Shown: positions 1-11,922 of the stretch, in pieces
How the letters are laid out: each line of letters opens with the position of its first letter
Position numbering within the stretch: position 1 is the stretch's first letter
From: Zoroaster sp. YZ-2022
Taxonomy: Eukaryota > Echinodermata > Asteroidea > Forcipulatida > Zoroasteridae
Direction: 5' to 3'
Assembly: GCA_029582265.1 (NCBI GenBank)
Contig: CM055816.1
Span: forward strand, 33,248,545 to 33,312,544
Length of the DNA: 64,000 bases
The notes under the pieces: model-generated
Told to the model about the DNA's origin: nothing
Databases searched by the model: none
The model's input: the letters and a program-made list of their open reading frames with translations, nothing else
Program-made: the position numbers and the translations under genes

Positions 1-1233
1 TAAATTGTGTAAATAACACACTCGATATTCAGAAAATTGTTGCCTTGTATTTGTGCACAATTGGATTGCAGCTATTTTATCGTCTGTTTAAGGCTCTGTC
101 TATATCATTTGTGTACATTGTAGAAATGAAAGTAAAATCTTTTTCCGCCAAAAATGTTTACACACAAAATGAAACCTAAAGAGGAAGAACCTCTAATTAC
201 TTAAGAAGATCATATATTTGTTAATCTTCTTTCTATTTTTTATTTAATTACAAACCACTCGGAATGCGCTCCCCTCCTCCAACTACCACTAATGGGAAGG
301 AGGAACGTTCATCAATGATCCGAGGCAAGAAGCCAAGATGGCATCACCTCAGACCCGCTTCGCGCTCAGAGGGGAGCACTGCAACTCGTCATCATGGTTT
401 GCGAACACCGTTCAAGTGTGTATTTGCGAAAGGAGATACATACTATAGAAATGATCCCTAAAATTATGATCTTACTGAAATGATGTTGAGATACCATACC
501 ATCTGATCAACAACTACGCTGTGATCATGGTGATCTTCAATTGTTAATAAAATGAAACTGAATAGTTAGAGGGTTAAAAATGTGTCATCTTTCCATTACG
601 GATACGTTATTAGGAAGTGTCGAACATAATGTTAAAAGCTTTTTTCCACGCGATTTTTTGTTTGGTTTTGACAAAATTAGTATTTGTAGCGTTCTTTCTA
701 CCGTAACGGCAGCGGGACGTATTTGGGGTCAAAGGTGAAACACGGAACCCACATTCTGGAATGATTGGTGTACATGGGACGTTCTTTCCTCACACACAAT
801 AATAACACGCCCTGCTGCGAAAGGCTTTCCGATTGATTGTTTATTTCCTCGTGACAATCGATGAACAATGTCTTTGTCCACCATAAGCAAAGAAAAAACA
901 CATGGTTATTTGCATTTAATCGGCCTGTCGCAGTTTTAATGCAACAAGCTAATTAGATTTTTTTATTTTTCCCCTCTCCAATCCACTCCGTGCACGGATA
1001 TCGTAGACCTCGAGCTCTCGAAAATTCACCGTCTCCGAGTCTTGGGCACTTACAGTGTTTGTGTACCAAACCCCACTGTAAAAATACTCTACTTCACGTG
1101 CCAAACTCCTGGTAACTAGTTACGCTGGAACTGAGTCATCGTGCACGCTAACAGTATGCTAAATGCCCTACAGCGACATTTCCTGCTTGCGTAAAAGCAC
1201 GCCCTCAACATATTGTGCTCGGAGAAGATTGGA

Positions 1234-1321
1234 TGGAAAGCTAGCTCAGTATATGTTAAAGGTCTTATACAGAGCACCAGTACGGTAATCCTGAGTTCGC
1301 AGGTTCGAGTCCTGCTTTAGT
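1234..1321 (+). pseudogene. tRNA-like segment in tandem unit 1
   Basis: An A-box-like TAGCTCAGT at 1242 and a perfect B-box GGTTCGAGTCC at 1302 are spaced like an internal RNA polymerase III promoter. D-arm halves GCTC and GAGC and a T-arm (GCAGG/CCTGC) can be drawn. The D loop carries roughly 20 extra bases (ATATGTTAAAGGTCTTATAC). The acceptor stem pairs at only about four positions, so this is unlikely to be a working tRNA. It is better read as a tRNA-derived SINE head or tRNA pseudogene amplified with the unit. Confidence 0.5.
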
Positions 1322-2945
1322 AAATTTGTCTCTGTTCACTCCAAAATAGAAATTTGAAATGTATAGCGTTCTGTATACTTTGAACCACACTAATAGCTGT
1401 ACTGCTACACATGGACAGGCTGATTTCAGTGGCACACGGTTTACATGATGAGCACATCAGGAAAATGTATATTTCGCGAGAGGTTTAATATGTCAAAAGG
1501 AAACTAATCAACATACGTTTTATGATCTAAACTGTAGGTTAATTGTAACTTTCTCTGAACCCCTTTAATTCAGAAAAAAAAACTTTAGGTCCGGAGTTCA
1601 CTGGAGGAAAACAAGCAGCCATATTACTTTTAAAAATCACCTTCATTATGTCGTCCTTGCATTCACCCCCTGAGTCGGCAATATCGTCCAATTATTGGTA
1701 ATAAATTGTGTAAATAACACACTCGATATTCAGAAAATTGTTGCCTTGTATTTGTGCACAATTGGATTGCAGCTATTTTATCGTCTGTTTAAGGCTCTGT
1801 CTATATCATTTGTGTACATTGTAGAAATGAAAGTAAAATCTTTTCCCGCCAAAAAATGTTTACACACAAAATGAAACCTAAAGAGGAAGAACCTCTAATT
1901 ACTTAAGAAGATCATATATTTGTTAATCTTCTTTCTATTTTTTATTTAATTACAAACCACTCGGAATGCGCTCCCCTCCTCCAACTACCACTAATGGGAA
2001 GGAGGAACGTTCATCAATGATCCGAGGCAAGAAGCCAAGATGGCATCACCTCAGACCCGCTTCGCGCTCAGAGGGGAGCACTGCAACTCGTCATCGTGGT
2101 TTGCGAACACCGTTCAAGTGTGTATTTGCGAAAGGAGATACATACTATAGAAATGATCCCTAAAAGTATGATCTTAATGAAATGATGTTCAGATACCATA
2201 CCATCTGATCAACAACTACGCTGTGATCATCGTGTTCTTTAATTGTTAATAAAATGAAACTGAATCTGAATATTTAGAGGGTTAAAAATGTGTCATCTTT
2301 CCATTACGGATACGTTACTAGGAAGTGTCGAACATAATGTTAAAAGCTTTTTTCCACGAATTTTTTTTGTTGGTTTTGACGAAATTAGTATTTGTAGCGT
2401 TATTTCTACCGTAACGGCAGCGGGACGTATTTGGGGTCAAAGGTGAAACACGGAACCCACATTCTGGAATGATTGGTGTACATGGGACGTTCTTTCCTCA
2501 CACACAACATAACTCGCCCTGCTGCGAAAGGCTTTCCGATTGATTGTTTATTTCCTCGTGACAAGACCATCGATGAACAATGTCTTTGTCCACCGTAAGC
2601 AAAGAAAAAACACATGGTTATTTGCATTTAATCGGCCTGTCGCAGTATTAATGCAACAAGCTAATTAGATTTTTTTTTAATTTCCCACTCTCCAATCCAC
2701 TCCGTGCACGGATATCGTAGACCTCGAGCTCTCGAAAATTCACCGTCTCCGAGTCTTGGGCACTTATAGTGTTTGTGTACCAAACCCACTGTAAAAATAC
2801 TCCACTTCATGTGCCAAACTCCTGGTAACTATTTACACTTGAACTGAGTCATCGTGCACGCTAACAGTATGCTAAATGCCCTATAGCGACATATACTACT
2901 TGCGTAAAGCACGCCCTCAACATATTGTGCTCGAAGAGGATTGGA

Positions 2946-3033
2946 TGGAAAGCTAGCTCAGTATATGTTAAAGGTCTTATACAGAACACCAGTACGGTCA
3001 ACCTGAGTTCGCAGGTTCGAGTCCTGCTTTAGT
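2946..3033 (+). pseudogene. tRNA-like segment in tandem unit 2
   Basis: This is the second copy of the tRNA-like segment, offset by one repeat period. A-box and B-box are unchanged. The D-arm base GAGC has become GAAC, and the anticodon region differs (GGTCAACC instead of GGTAATCC). Independent change in the D stem fits relaxed selection on tRNA function. Copy 3 of the array is truncated before this point. Confidence 0.5.
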
Positions 3034-4225
3034 AAATTTGTCTCTGTTCACTCCAAAATAGAAATTTGAAATGTATAGCGTTCTGTATACTTTGAACCAC
3101 ACTAATAGTTGTACTGCTACACACAGGCTGATTTCAGTGGCACACGGTTTACATGATGAGCACATCAGGAAAATGTATATTTCGAGAGATGGGTAATATG
3201 TCAAAAGGAAACTAATCAACATACGTTTTATGATCTAAACTGTAGGTTAATTGTAACTTTCTCTGAACCCCTTTAATTCAGAAAAAACTTTAGGTCCGGA
3301 GTTCACTGGAGGGAAAACAAGCAGCCATATTACTTTTAAAAATCACCTTCATTATGTCGTCCTTGCATTCACCCCCTGAATCGGCAATATCGTCCAATTA
3401 TTGGTAATAAATTGTGTAAATAACACACTCGATATTCAGACAATTTTTGCCGTGTATTTGTGCACAATTGGATTGCAGCTATTTTACCGTCTGTTTAAGG
3501 CTCTGTCTATATCATTTGTGTACATCGTAGAAATGAAAGTAAAATCTTTTCCCGACAAAAAGTGTTTAGGGCCTTACTCACAAAATGAAACCTTAAGAGG
3601 ATGAACCTCTAATTACTTAAGAAGATCGTATATGTGTTAAGCTTCTTTCTATTTTTTATTTAATTACAAACCACTCAGAATGCGCTCCCCTCCTCCAACT
3701 ACCACACATGGGAAGGAGGAACGTTCATCAATGATCCGAGGCAAGAAGCCACTAGATAGCATCACCTCAGACACGCTTCGCGCTCAGAGGGGAGCACTAC
3801 AACTCGTCATCGTGGTTTGCGAACACCGTTCAAGTGTGTATTTGCGAAAGGAGATACATACTATAGAAATGATCCCTAAAAGTATGATCTTAATATAATG
3901 ATGTTCAGATACCATACCATCTGATAAACAACTACGCTGTGATCATGGTGATCTTCAATTGTTAATAAAATGAAACTGAATATTTAGAGGGTTAAAATGT
4001 GTCATCTTTCCACTACGAATACGTTATTAGGAAGTGTCGAACATAATGTTAAAGCTTTTTCCACGAGATTTTTTTGTTGGTTTGACAAAATTAGTATTTG
4101 TAGTTCTTTACTGTAACGGCAGTGGGCGTATTTGGGGTCAAAGGTGAACACGTAATCCACACTCTGGAATGATTGGTGTACACTTATGGGACGTTCTTTC
4201 CTCACAATATAACACACCAATGATT

Positions 4226-4769
4226 TTGCCCAGGGGCGTAGCAAAGGCATTTTCTTTTTGTGGGTGGGGGGAAGCCAATTTGCTGACTGACATCAGTGGT
4301 GTAACCAGGATTTTCAGATTTCATTTTGTGGGTAATTACCGACACAACACTAATATGACCAGACAAATGTACTTTGTTTTCCAAAAAAATTGACAATCTC
4401 TAAAGTCGTAGTCAACGGGGGGAGGGGGGGGTGGGAGATAGGGGAACTGCCCCTCGAAACCGCAGCTCATTTCATGAGTAAATTACAACTTATAAGAAAC
4501 AACTCTGCAAATCTTCAGTGCTTAGAAACACGATATTACTTGCAGTCGGCAAACCCATAGCTCTAGGTTTGCTGACTGAAAAATTTAGTCTGGACCAAAC
4601 CCTTGTTCTAGTACCTTTGATGCTTCATTTGCCGACTGAGGCTCTAAATGCCGACTAAAGGTAGATTTTTTCTATAAATATAGCACAAAATGAATAATTA
4701 AACAACAGTGTACAAATACGCACACTTACCTTGCACCGCATCATTACAGCTCATTGCATTGAATCGTAC
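4226..4769. other. No gene seen; short internal repeats
   Basis: No coding exon or RNA gene is supported. There is a G-rich run near 4420. The words TTGCTGACTGA and TTGCCGACTGA (with the inverse AGTCGGCAAAC) recur around 4277, 4546, 4568 and 4630, suggesting remnants of a small inverted-repeat element. Confidence 0.5.
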
Positions 4770-4785
4770 GGTGACTGCGTGTATG
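4770..4785 (+). repeat. Left target-site duplication of U2-headed retroposon
   Basis: GGTGACTGCGTGTATG occurs here and again, identical over 16 bases, at 5361-5376. The two copies abut the first and last bases of the intervening element, as expected for target-primed reverse transcription. Confidence 0.85.
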
Positions 4786-5360
4786 ATCGCTTCGGCCTGA
4801 TGGCTAAGATCCTGAAAGCATGTGTCTTACCTCAGGCTGAGGGGCGATCACCCCCGCTAACCCACGGAGGTCACTGCCGTGGAAGCATGTTGTTTGTTGG
4901 GCTTCGGCCCTATTACGATCCGTAAGGATTAAGTATTGGCTTCGGTCAGTAGTTGGACTTCGGTCCTAGTGTGGTCTGACGGGCTTTGCTTCTGTCTCTA
5001 CTCGCTTCGGCTTGAGCTAAGAGCAGAGGCGGTCCTGAAGGTGTGTATGGCTTCGGCCATGTTGGGCTTCGGGCCCTGTACAGTCTATTAGGCTGTTTGT
5101 TGCTTGGTTGGCTTTGGCTTGTGTCTGTTAAAGCGTAGTGGTAAGTGTGTTTTGTTTGCCAGTTTCGGCTGCGAGTTTGTTTGACTGGCTTCGGCCTTGC
5201 ACGTTTGTTGGCTTCGGCCTTGCATGTTTGTTGGCTTCGGCCATGATTGTTAGTTCAGGCATTGCCTGGCTTAGTTTCATGTTTGTTTAGTTACGAGTAA
5301 GGGCAGGAGGGCTCGAAACCCTACATGTCGTCTTGTCCGGCTCCCAAAACTAAAAAATAA
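4786..5360 (+). mobile_element. SINE-like retroposon with U2 snRNA-like 5' head and UUCG hairpin array
   Basis: The element begins ATCGCTTCGGCCTGATGGC and continues TAAGATC. This follows U2 snRNA from its first nucleotide through stem-loop I, with a 2-base deletion and two changes in the loop, and then leaves U2. The body is packed with hairpins closed by the stable C(UUCG)G tetraloop. Clear ones are at 4899-4910 (GGGC/GCCC), 4955-4966 (GGAC/GUCC), 5047-5060 (AUGGC/GCCAU), 5187-5196, 5210-5219 and 5233-5242 (GGC/GCC), with weaker ones near 4789, 4938, 5003 and 5064. It ends with an A-rich tail (AAAACTAAAAAATAA) and is bounded by a 16 bp perfect direct repeat. No long reading frame is present, so mobilisation by a LINE is inferred. 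snRNA-headed SINEs are a described class (SINEU); whether this family is described cannot be told here. Confidence 0.8.
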
Positions 5361-5376
5361 GGTGACTGCGTGTATG
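5361..5376 (+). repeat. Right target-site duplication of U2-headed retroposon
   Basis: Exact second copy of the 16 bp at 4770-4785, directly after the A-rich tail. A (GGGT)n microsatellite follows at 5376-5394, which probably belongs to the pre-insertion locus. Confidence 0.85.
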
Positions 5377-7692
5377 GGTGGGTGGGTGGGTGTGTCAGGC
5401 ATCGGAATTATTTTTTAATTGTTTTTTCACTAACCAGTTTTTGCTCCGCCAAATGCAAGAGGTGGGTGGTGGTCGACCGTGCCCCCGCGCCCCCAGCTCA
5501 ATGTTGTAGAGGATTGCGTGTATGTTAGGCTGTCTATTCCTACCCATGGTCTGTGCGTACAAAGTGGGACTGCATGCAATGACTCAACATTGTGCGGGGG
5601 TACGGTCCACCACCTCAAGGAAAACAATTCTTACCCTAGGTTCACTCGGCAAAGGTTTTGTAGGGGGGCAATAACAATATTTTCTGAAAAAGAAAAGTAA
5701 CTTCACACAGTCAAGCAGGAAAGTTGCTTCAAATGTATGTAATTAAATTTCATCTTCCCATATGTGCACTTTAAACAAAAAGGCAATTCCATGCAAACGA
5801 GGACTTACTTCCTGATGATGTACATTTTGTAAAAATCAAAAGTGTAACTGAGTTATGATATTTTAAATATAAAATTTAAATCTAACCCTAAACAAGAAAA
5901 GATATTACAAAGTCGTTGAACATAGCTCCTTGATTTATTGAAACTTAGCAATTAAATGGGTATTCGAAAGGGGTTTTAAAGGAAAGAACAAACACTATTA
6001 AAAGGAGGTGGCTTGACAGTGTAATTACATGACAAAAAAATTGTTGTAACCAATAGCAATGACGAACACCATTAGAACTCGATCTTCAACCAGAAGAGGG
6101 CGTTATTTCATGCAAAACCTCGAGAACCAGCGTGTAATTGTTTTCTCTGCAGCACACGGTATCTGTAGAGCTCTAACAACATTGCTATATTTGAACTCTG
6201 GTTTCGACCGGAAGCAAACGTCAATAAGGTCATATTTGCATCGAATTGTCAAGTGGTGTAACGACCTACAATATGGCTCAAAGATCATAAAATTATAGCT
6301 ATTGTGGTTCAAAAGTTATAATAAATGTTTTTAATAGTTTTTCAATATTAATCTTTAACTTAGTGTAACTTGACACCTGATGACGTCATAATGACGTAAT
6401 TTATTTTGATATTTTTAAGATTGATTCATAAGCTACAATATGACATATCATTTGTGGTAATGTGACATTGGCAAGTGTACAAGTTGATACAATAAGTCGT
6501 CGTTTTAAACCTGTCGCTAGAGGGCGCTCTTTGCATATATGATGACGTCATCAAACCTACTATCCAAAAGAGTACAACCTACTGATGCGATTACATACAC
6601 AGAAATCATAGCATTATTTTTATCATATTGACGTAGAGAGTTTTAAGCTTGAACTTCCGGTTTGGACCGGAAGCATAAAGTCAAAATGGGGTCACCGCAT
6701 ATCTGTGCACGAAAATACCGGAGTGGGTGGCACGACCTACAATATGCCATATAGATGAAATTGATAGCATAATGTGGTTCAGGAGTTATTAATTTTTAAT
6801 GTTTTTTCATTATTAATCTTTTGATTTAGTGTAACTTGGAGCACCCTGATGATACGTCATTATGACGTCATTGCAATATGCACACTATTGCATCTACGTT
6901 TGGTCCCTTAAGTTTCATTACTGTAATCGCACGGCGGAACACTGCAAAAAGGCGTTCAGAAATGAAAACATGTAAAGTTATTGCAATTGCGTCGCACTTC
7001 CGGCAACGGAAAGCGCTGAAAAGAAAAAGAAAAAAACTAGGAGCTCAATTGTAAACATTTTCATTTTAAAATCCCAATATTTATGTCAATTTGGTTGTAG
7101 TAAACTTATTTTTACATCGTTTGTTACTAAGTAGACTGATGCAATGCGAATGTCGAAAAGGTTTATTGAAAATTGGAAACAGTGCAAGTAGGTTTGCCAT
7201 ATTACTAACCTCCAACAGACCCATCGACCCAGTCACGTAGACCAATCAGCCCCTGTTGCCACTGTACTTATTTTATATGTCTTCGTCCAAATGGAACAGA
7301 GTAATACCCTTGTGTGATAATGCCAATGACTGTAACTGACTTTTTGTAGGTCCACACGAATCCACGGGTTCTGATCCCTGTTGCCTGCACACCAGGCACT
7401 TTAGAAATGGAAGGATCAGATGTATGTATATTTGTTTATTTCTGGTCCGGTTCGGTTTGGCCTGTTTTTGTCTAAATAAATATGAACACTTATGCGCTGG
7501 ATTCAAGAGTAAGGCTGATCACATTTCCAAACTGGTTCATGTGTATGGACAATTATAATATCTAGAACAGAAACACATTGTATTTGTTCATATTTCACGA
7601 GTCCAATGCCAGCGCTTAATAACAAACTAAAATCCGTTACATACACTATTGGTGGATTCAGCGCGAAACCAGCGGCGTTGGTCCTGGGCACA
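5377..7692. other. No gene seen; diverged dispersed repeat copies
   Basis: No exon is supported. Two diverged copies of one repeat lie at about 6240-6420 and 6725-6900. They share CACGACCTACAATATG-like, TTATTAATCTTT and TAGTGTAACTTG blocks followed by a paired TGACGTCA/ATGACGTCA region. Related sequence (CTTCCGGTT, GTGACGTCATCATGACATCA) recurs at 43.0-44.0 kb and 47.0-47.7 kb, so this is a dispersed family. Confidence 0.5.
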
Positions 7693-8543
7693 CACTAAGA
7701 AATAATGATTTCATCTGCACCATAGGGGTGCATATCGTTGATACAATAGTAGCACCCCTATGGGTGCAGACTTCGTTCTTTGAGGGTATATTTGAATTTA
7801 ATTGAATTGAATTTATTTCATTCATCTTGTGGCCAAAAGCTAAATTGTAAGAATGTTACAATAAATTATCATTTAAACTCATATATTATTTAAAAAACAA
7901 TAAAATTGCATATTTGCTAAAAGCATTTGTAGAATTTAAATCAGGAGGAAAAAACTGACAGAACACTGAAAAATGACTATACAGAAAGCAATAAAATAGA
8001 AAATTAAATATTTAGACAATACACAGAAGTAGCCTAGGAAAAACTAAAATTGCACATCCACGCAAAGCACATTAATCAAAATAGACCTATGACATTGACC
8101 CTTCCTCAACTACGACACATCAGCAAACATCGTGACTATTTCATTGACATCATCGTGCCATGCCCGTTTCGTTTCCAAGGTAGTTACTTGGTCCAAAATA
8201 TCAATAAAAAGGAATTGATTGTTTTTGGAAGTGAGTGGTTTTGAAAGGCATTTGAAGAATTGTGTTGTTATTTTGAGGCCTCCTGCCTTGTGGGGGCAGG
8301 AGAGCTAGTACGATTATTACTATTAAGATTTTCTGCAATTTTAAACAGTGTGTTAGCCTTCTATCGGCCAGGAGTATCAAGATTACAATAGTTAAGTTCA
8401 TCATTATACAATCATTCAATATAATGATTCATCATTATTCATCATTATGTTTCCTTCTGAGGGTGCAAATCTGCACCTGGGAGTGCTAATAACCAGGTGC
8501 TGCTAACGATTTGGGTGCAGATTTGAACCATTATTTCTTAGTG
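7693..8543. mobile_element. Non-autonomous CACTA (EnSpm)-type DNA transposon
   Basis: The ends are perfect 15 bp inverted repeats, CACTAAGAAATAATG at 7693-7707 and its complement at 8529-8543. The dinucleotide CA sits on both outer sides, which fits a short target-site duplication. Starting with CACTA is the hallmark of this superfamily. Both subterminal zones are rich in a TCTGCACC/GGTGCAGA word in both orientations (7715-7768 and 8461-8525), which form hairpins and resemble the transposase-binding subterminal repeats of CACTA elements. The interior has no transposase. It contains a TGAATTTATTTCATTCAT-like stretch at about 7797-7830 resembling a LINE 3' tail in reverse orientation, so a nested insertion is possible. 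Confidence 0.7.
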
Positions 8544-10309
8544 CAGTGAGTATCCTGGATGTGAAATAGAGGTTAATAAGCTCTTACGTAATGACGCAAC
8601 GATTATGGATGTATTTATTGTTTTAGAATTTACAATGGTTTAGACAGAGGTATGGGCAGATGGGGGGTATGTGCTAAGATTTCTGATTCGCTACAAAACA
8701 CAAGTTCCCTCTACAATGTGCTTGATGTGCCCCGAAAATCAATCCCGTTTCCCGCACCCACTACTGAATGACCCCAGTTGTTGCGTCATTTCGTTGCAGT
8801 TTCAAAGGGTAGTGCAATGGTTGAATCTGGTGTGTAAGCACGGTTGCAGCTTAATAAAACAGTCATGTCATAACCGATTATCATGTTGGAAATATTGAAC
8901 GGATATTACACTGACAGTGGCGGCGTTTTCTTGTAATGAATTGGTTCTTCCTTTTAAAATTATGAAAAGTATATACCATCAGAGCAGGCGTGCAATCAAT
9001 AGGTTCTTTTTCCACCCCATAAATGGAGAATCTCGTACGTCTCAACAGTGGGGGCGTAAGAAGATGTGAAAATTATAGTGAGCTAATTCTTACATGCATG
9101 CCTGTGGGGTAATTCCTCCTGCTTAGAAACAACAATGTATGTACGCTTCTCTTTCTCCCTTCATCCCTTTCCATTTTTTAAACTAAATAAATATAAAACC
9201 AGCAGGCCTAAGGGGCGTAACCACATGGGGCTTCTGAACTCCCTGCCAACCCCAACTCCCCCCATGTGGTTACGCCACTTATCGGGGGGAATATGAATAT
9301 GGGCACGAGAAGGTTTCTAGAAACAATAGGCTACGGATCTTCTAATACAACGGAATTGTGTGTATTAATTTATTATTTAGTTGTACTATGTTGATATAAA
9401 TGGGCTAGAACCATACCGGAGTGTTTAGGTGCGGGTGAGATGACTAGACTTTGAAAAGCAATACCTAAGATTTTGATAAAAAACCAGCAGCTGCCAACTT
9501 ACCTTCAATTCAATGTCTATTTATAACGAAATAGTTCTAGTTGGGTAATTATTCAGCTGATCTGAAATCAAAGACGGTGTATAATTTGTTGTGAAGACCA
9601 AAAACATGTTAGTAGAGGTGAAGTATATTATATCGGAAAACCATCTTACAACCTCTGCATGACTTTAATTTGAAACACAGTAGAACCTTTAACACAAGCA
9701 AACTACCTATAAATAACATAAACAATGTAGTTTAAAAGTAATGCACAACATCAATCCTTCCAAATCAAATGAATTTGATTACAAATGGAATTTGTTACTG
9801 TTTATTTTTATATGTATGCATAATGACCTCAGTCACTTTTGCTTCCGGCAAGTTTTGAACAAATTGAACAACATTGGCTATATCCTCATGAATCTAAATT
9901 TCATAAATCAAGCAAGACATTAAGTTGAAAGAATTTATGGTAGGCTATAACATTAATGATAGTTAATTTTGGACACTGGTAACTTAGTAATAATATCCTC
10001 TTCATTGTGTACAAATACAGAATTCATCAACGCATTTAATCCAAACACTGCTTGGATTGGCAAGATGTTAAAGTGAAATCGAATTCATGAACTGGGTATT
10101 AACAAATTTCAAAAACATTTGTCTTTTAATTTGTAATGCACTTGTTCTTTGTTCTGTATGATTGTGTGTGTTTGACATGCACTGATGGATAAACAATCAA
10201 CTGCCTGGAAAACGCAAAGACAAAACAAATGTATTATCAGTAGTATGTGTGTTCTGCACAGCTTGATTTAGTGGACGATTATTGCCGTTACCATGCCCTC
10301 ACCGCCCTA
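8544..10309. other. No gene seen, AT-rich non-coding region
   Basis: I see no supported exon or RNA gene in this stretch, only short open frames without splice context. The one distinct structure is the inverted repeat at 9209-9281, listed separately. Confidence 0.5.
9209..9281. repeat. 22 bp inverted repeat with 29-base loop
   Basis: TAAGGGGCGTAACCACATGGGG at 9209-9230 pairs with 9260-9281 at 21 of 22 positions. The spacer is pyrimidine-rich and contains CTGCCAACCCC. The GGGGCGTAAC/AGGGGCGTAGC style also appears near 4235, suggesting a small fold-back repeat family. Confidence 0.75.
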
Positions 10310-11850
10310 AATATTGAGGGACATGTCTTCTTCTTTCATCTTTCGGCTGCCCTTTGTTTTTAGGGGTTTAAAGCGGATCATCTGTTTCCATCTCTTCCTG
10401 TCCCTGCATCTTCCTCTGTTGCACCAACCACCTGCATGTCCTCCCCTCACCACATCCATAAACCTCCCTTCTTGGCCTTCCTCTTTTTCCTCTGCTCAAG
10501 CAACTCCATCTTTAGCATCCTTTTCCCGACATACCCATCAACTCTCCTCTGCACATGTCCAAACCATCTCAATCTCGCCTCTCTCACTTTGTCTCCAAAC
10601 CGTCTAACATGAGCTGTCCATCTAATATAGCCTACTCATAACTAATCATGCCCATCCTCGTTACTCCCAACAAAAACCTTAGCATCTTCAGCTCTGCCAC
10701 CTCCAACTCCGCCTCCTGTCTTTTTTCAGTGCCACCGCATCCAAACCATACAACATAGCTGGTCTCACTACCGTCTTGAAAACCTTCCCTTTCACTTTTA
10801 CTGATACCTTCTGTCACAAATCACCCTGACACTCTTCTCCACCCACTCCACCCTGCCTGCACTCTCTTCTTCACCTCTTTTCCACACTCCGTTAGTCTGA
10901 ACAGTTGACCCCAAGTATTTAAACTCATCCACCTTTGCCACCTCCACTCCTTGCATCCTCACCATTCCACTGCCCTCCCTCTCATTCACGCACATGTATT
11001 CCGTTTTGCTCCTACTGACTTTCATTCCTCTTCTCTCCAGTGCATACCTCCACCTCTCCAAGCTCTCCTCAACTTGCTCCCTACTCTCACTACAGATCAC
11101 AATGTCATCTGCGAACATCATAGTCCACGGAGACTCCTTCCTGATCTCGTCCGTCAACCTGTCCATCACCATTGCAAACAAGAAAGGGCTCAAAGCCGAT
11201 CCTTGATGTAATCCCACCTCCACCTTAAACCCATCCGTCACTCCTGCCGCACACCTCACCACTGTCACACTGCCCTCATACATATCCTGCACCACTCTTA
11301 CATACTTCTCTGCTACTCCCGACTTTCTCATACAATACCACACCTCCTCTCTCGGCACCCTGTCATATGCTTTCTCCAAATCCACAAAGACACAATGAAA
11401 CCCTTCTGACCTTTTTATACTTCTCCATCAACATTCTCAAAGCAAACATCGCATCCGTAGTGCTCTTTCCTGCATGAAACCATACTGCTGCTCACTAAAC
11501 ATCACCTTTCCCCTTAACCTAGCTTCCACTACTCTTTCCCATAGCTTCATGCTGTGGCTGATCAACTTTATACCACTGTAGTTACTGCAGTTCTGCACAT
11601 CACCCTTATTTTTGAAAATCGGTACCAGTACACTTCTTTTTTCCCCTCCTCAGGCATCCCCTCACTTTCCAAGATTGTATTAAACAATCTAGTTAAAACT
11701 CCACTGCCACCTCTCCTAAACATCTCCATACCTCCACAGGTATGTCATCTGGGCCAACCGCCTTTTCCCCTCTTCATCCTCTTCATAGCTGCCCCCACTT
11801 CATCCTTGCTAATCCTCCCACTTTCCCGATTTACTATCCCACCATCAACC
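10310..11850 (-). pseudogene. RTE-type LINE reverse transcriptase fragment
   Basis: On the minus strand a 195-codon open frame (11385-10798) covers the core of a non-LTR reverse transcriptase: LEKAYDRVPR (finger/palm D), HQGSALSPFLFAMVMD, the catalytic FADD box followed by IVICSES, and FKYLGSTVQTNG. The signature with YDRVPR and FADD(I/M)V is that of the RTE clade. Upstream sequence (11386-11850) still reads as RT in broken frames (KMKRGKAVGPDDIP-like). Downstream (10817-10310) continues into the post-RT region (EVAELKMLRFLLGVTRM) through a frameshift. No endonuclease domain is seen and the ends are ragged. It is a 5'-truncated, dead copy. Confidence 0.85.
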
Positions 11851-11871
11851 TCTCTCTCTCTCTCCCCTTTT

Positions 11872-11917
<46 letters not shown>
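11851..11917. repeat. (CT)n microsatellite
   Basis: Almost pure CT dinucleotide run, interrupted near 11866 by CCCCTTTTT. It adjoins the upstream edge of the LINE fragment and inflates open reading frames there. Confidence 0.95.

Positions 11918-11922
<5 letters not shown>

Larger units (their letters stand above)
1..4225. repeat. Tandem array of a 1.7 kb unit, about 2.5 copies
   Basis: The same sequence, beginning TAAATTGTGTAAATAACAC, starts at 1, 1702 and 3408, giving periods of 1701 and 1706 bp. Copies 1 and 2 are nearly identical. Copy 3 has more substitutions and small indels and loses similarity near 4220, just after the TTCTTTCCTCACA segment, so it is truncated. Each full unit holds a small reading frame (65 codons at 264-461 and 1966-2163), a tRNA-like segment and AT-rich stretches. 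The small frame is shifted in copy 3 (3680-3898), which argues against a conserved protein. The left edge lies outside the window. This is a macrosatellite or local segmental amplification; I recognise no rRNA, histone or snRNA gene in the unit. Confidence 0.95.

Noticed and set aside
264..461. 65-codon frame repeated in each 1.7 kb unit
   Set aside because: The frame is conserved only because the units are nearly identical. In copy 3 it is frameshifted, and no splice or promoter context supports it.
480..540. Resemblance of GAGATACCATACCATCTGATC to U1 snRNA
   Set aside because: Only a short match. The U1 5' splice-site-binding sequence and the remaining stem-loops are absent.
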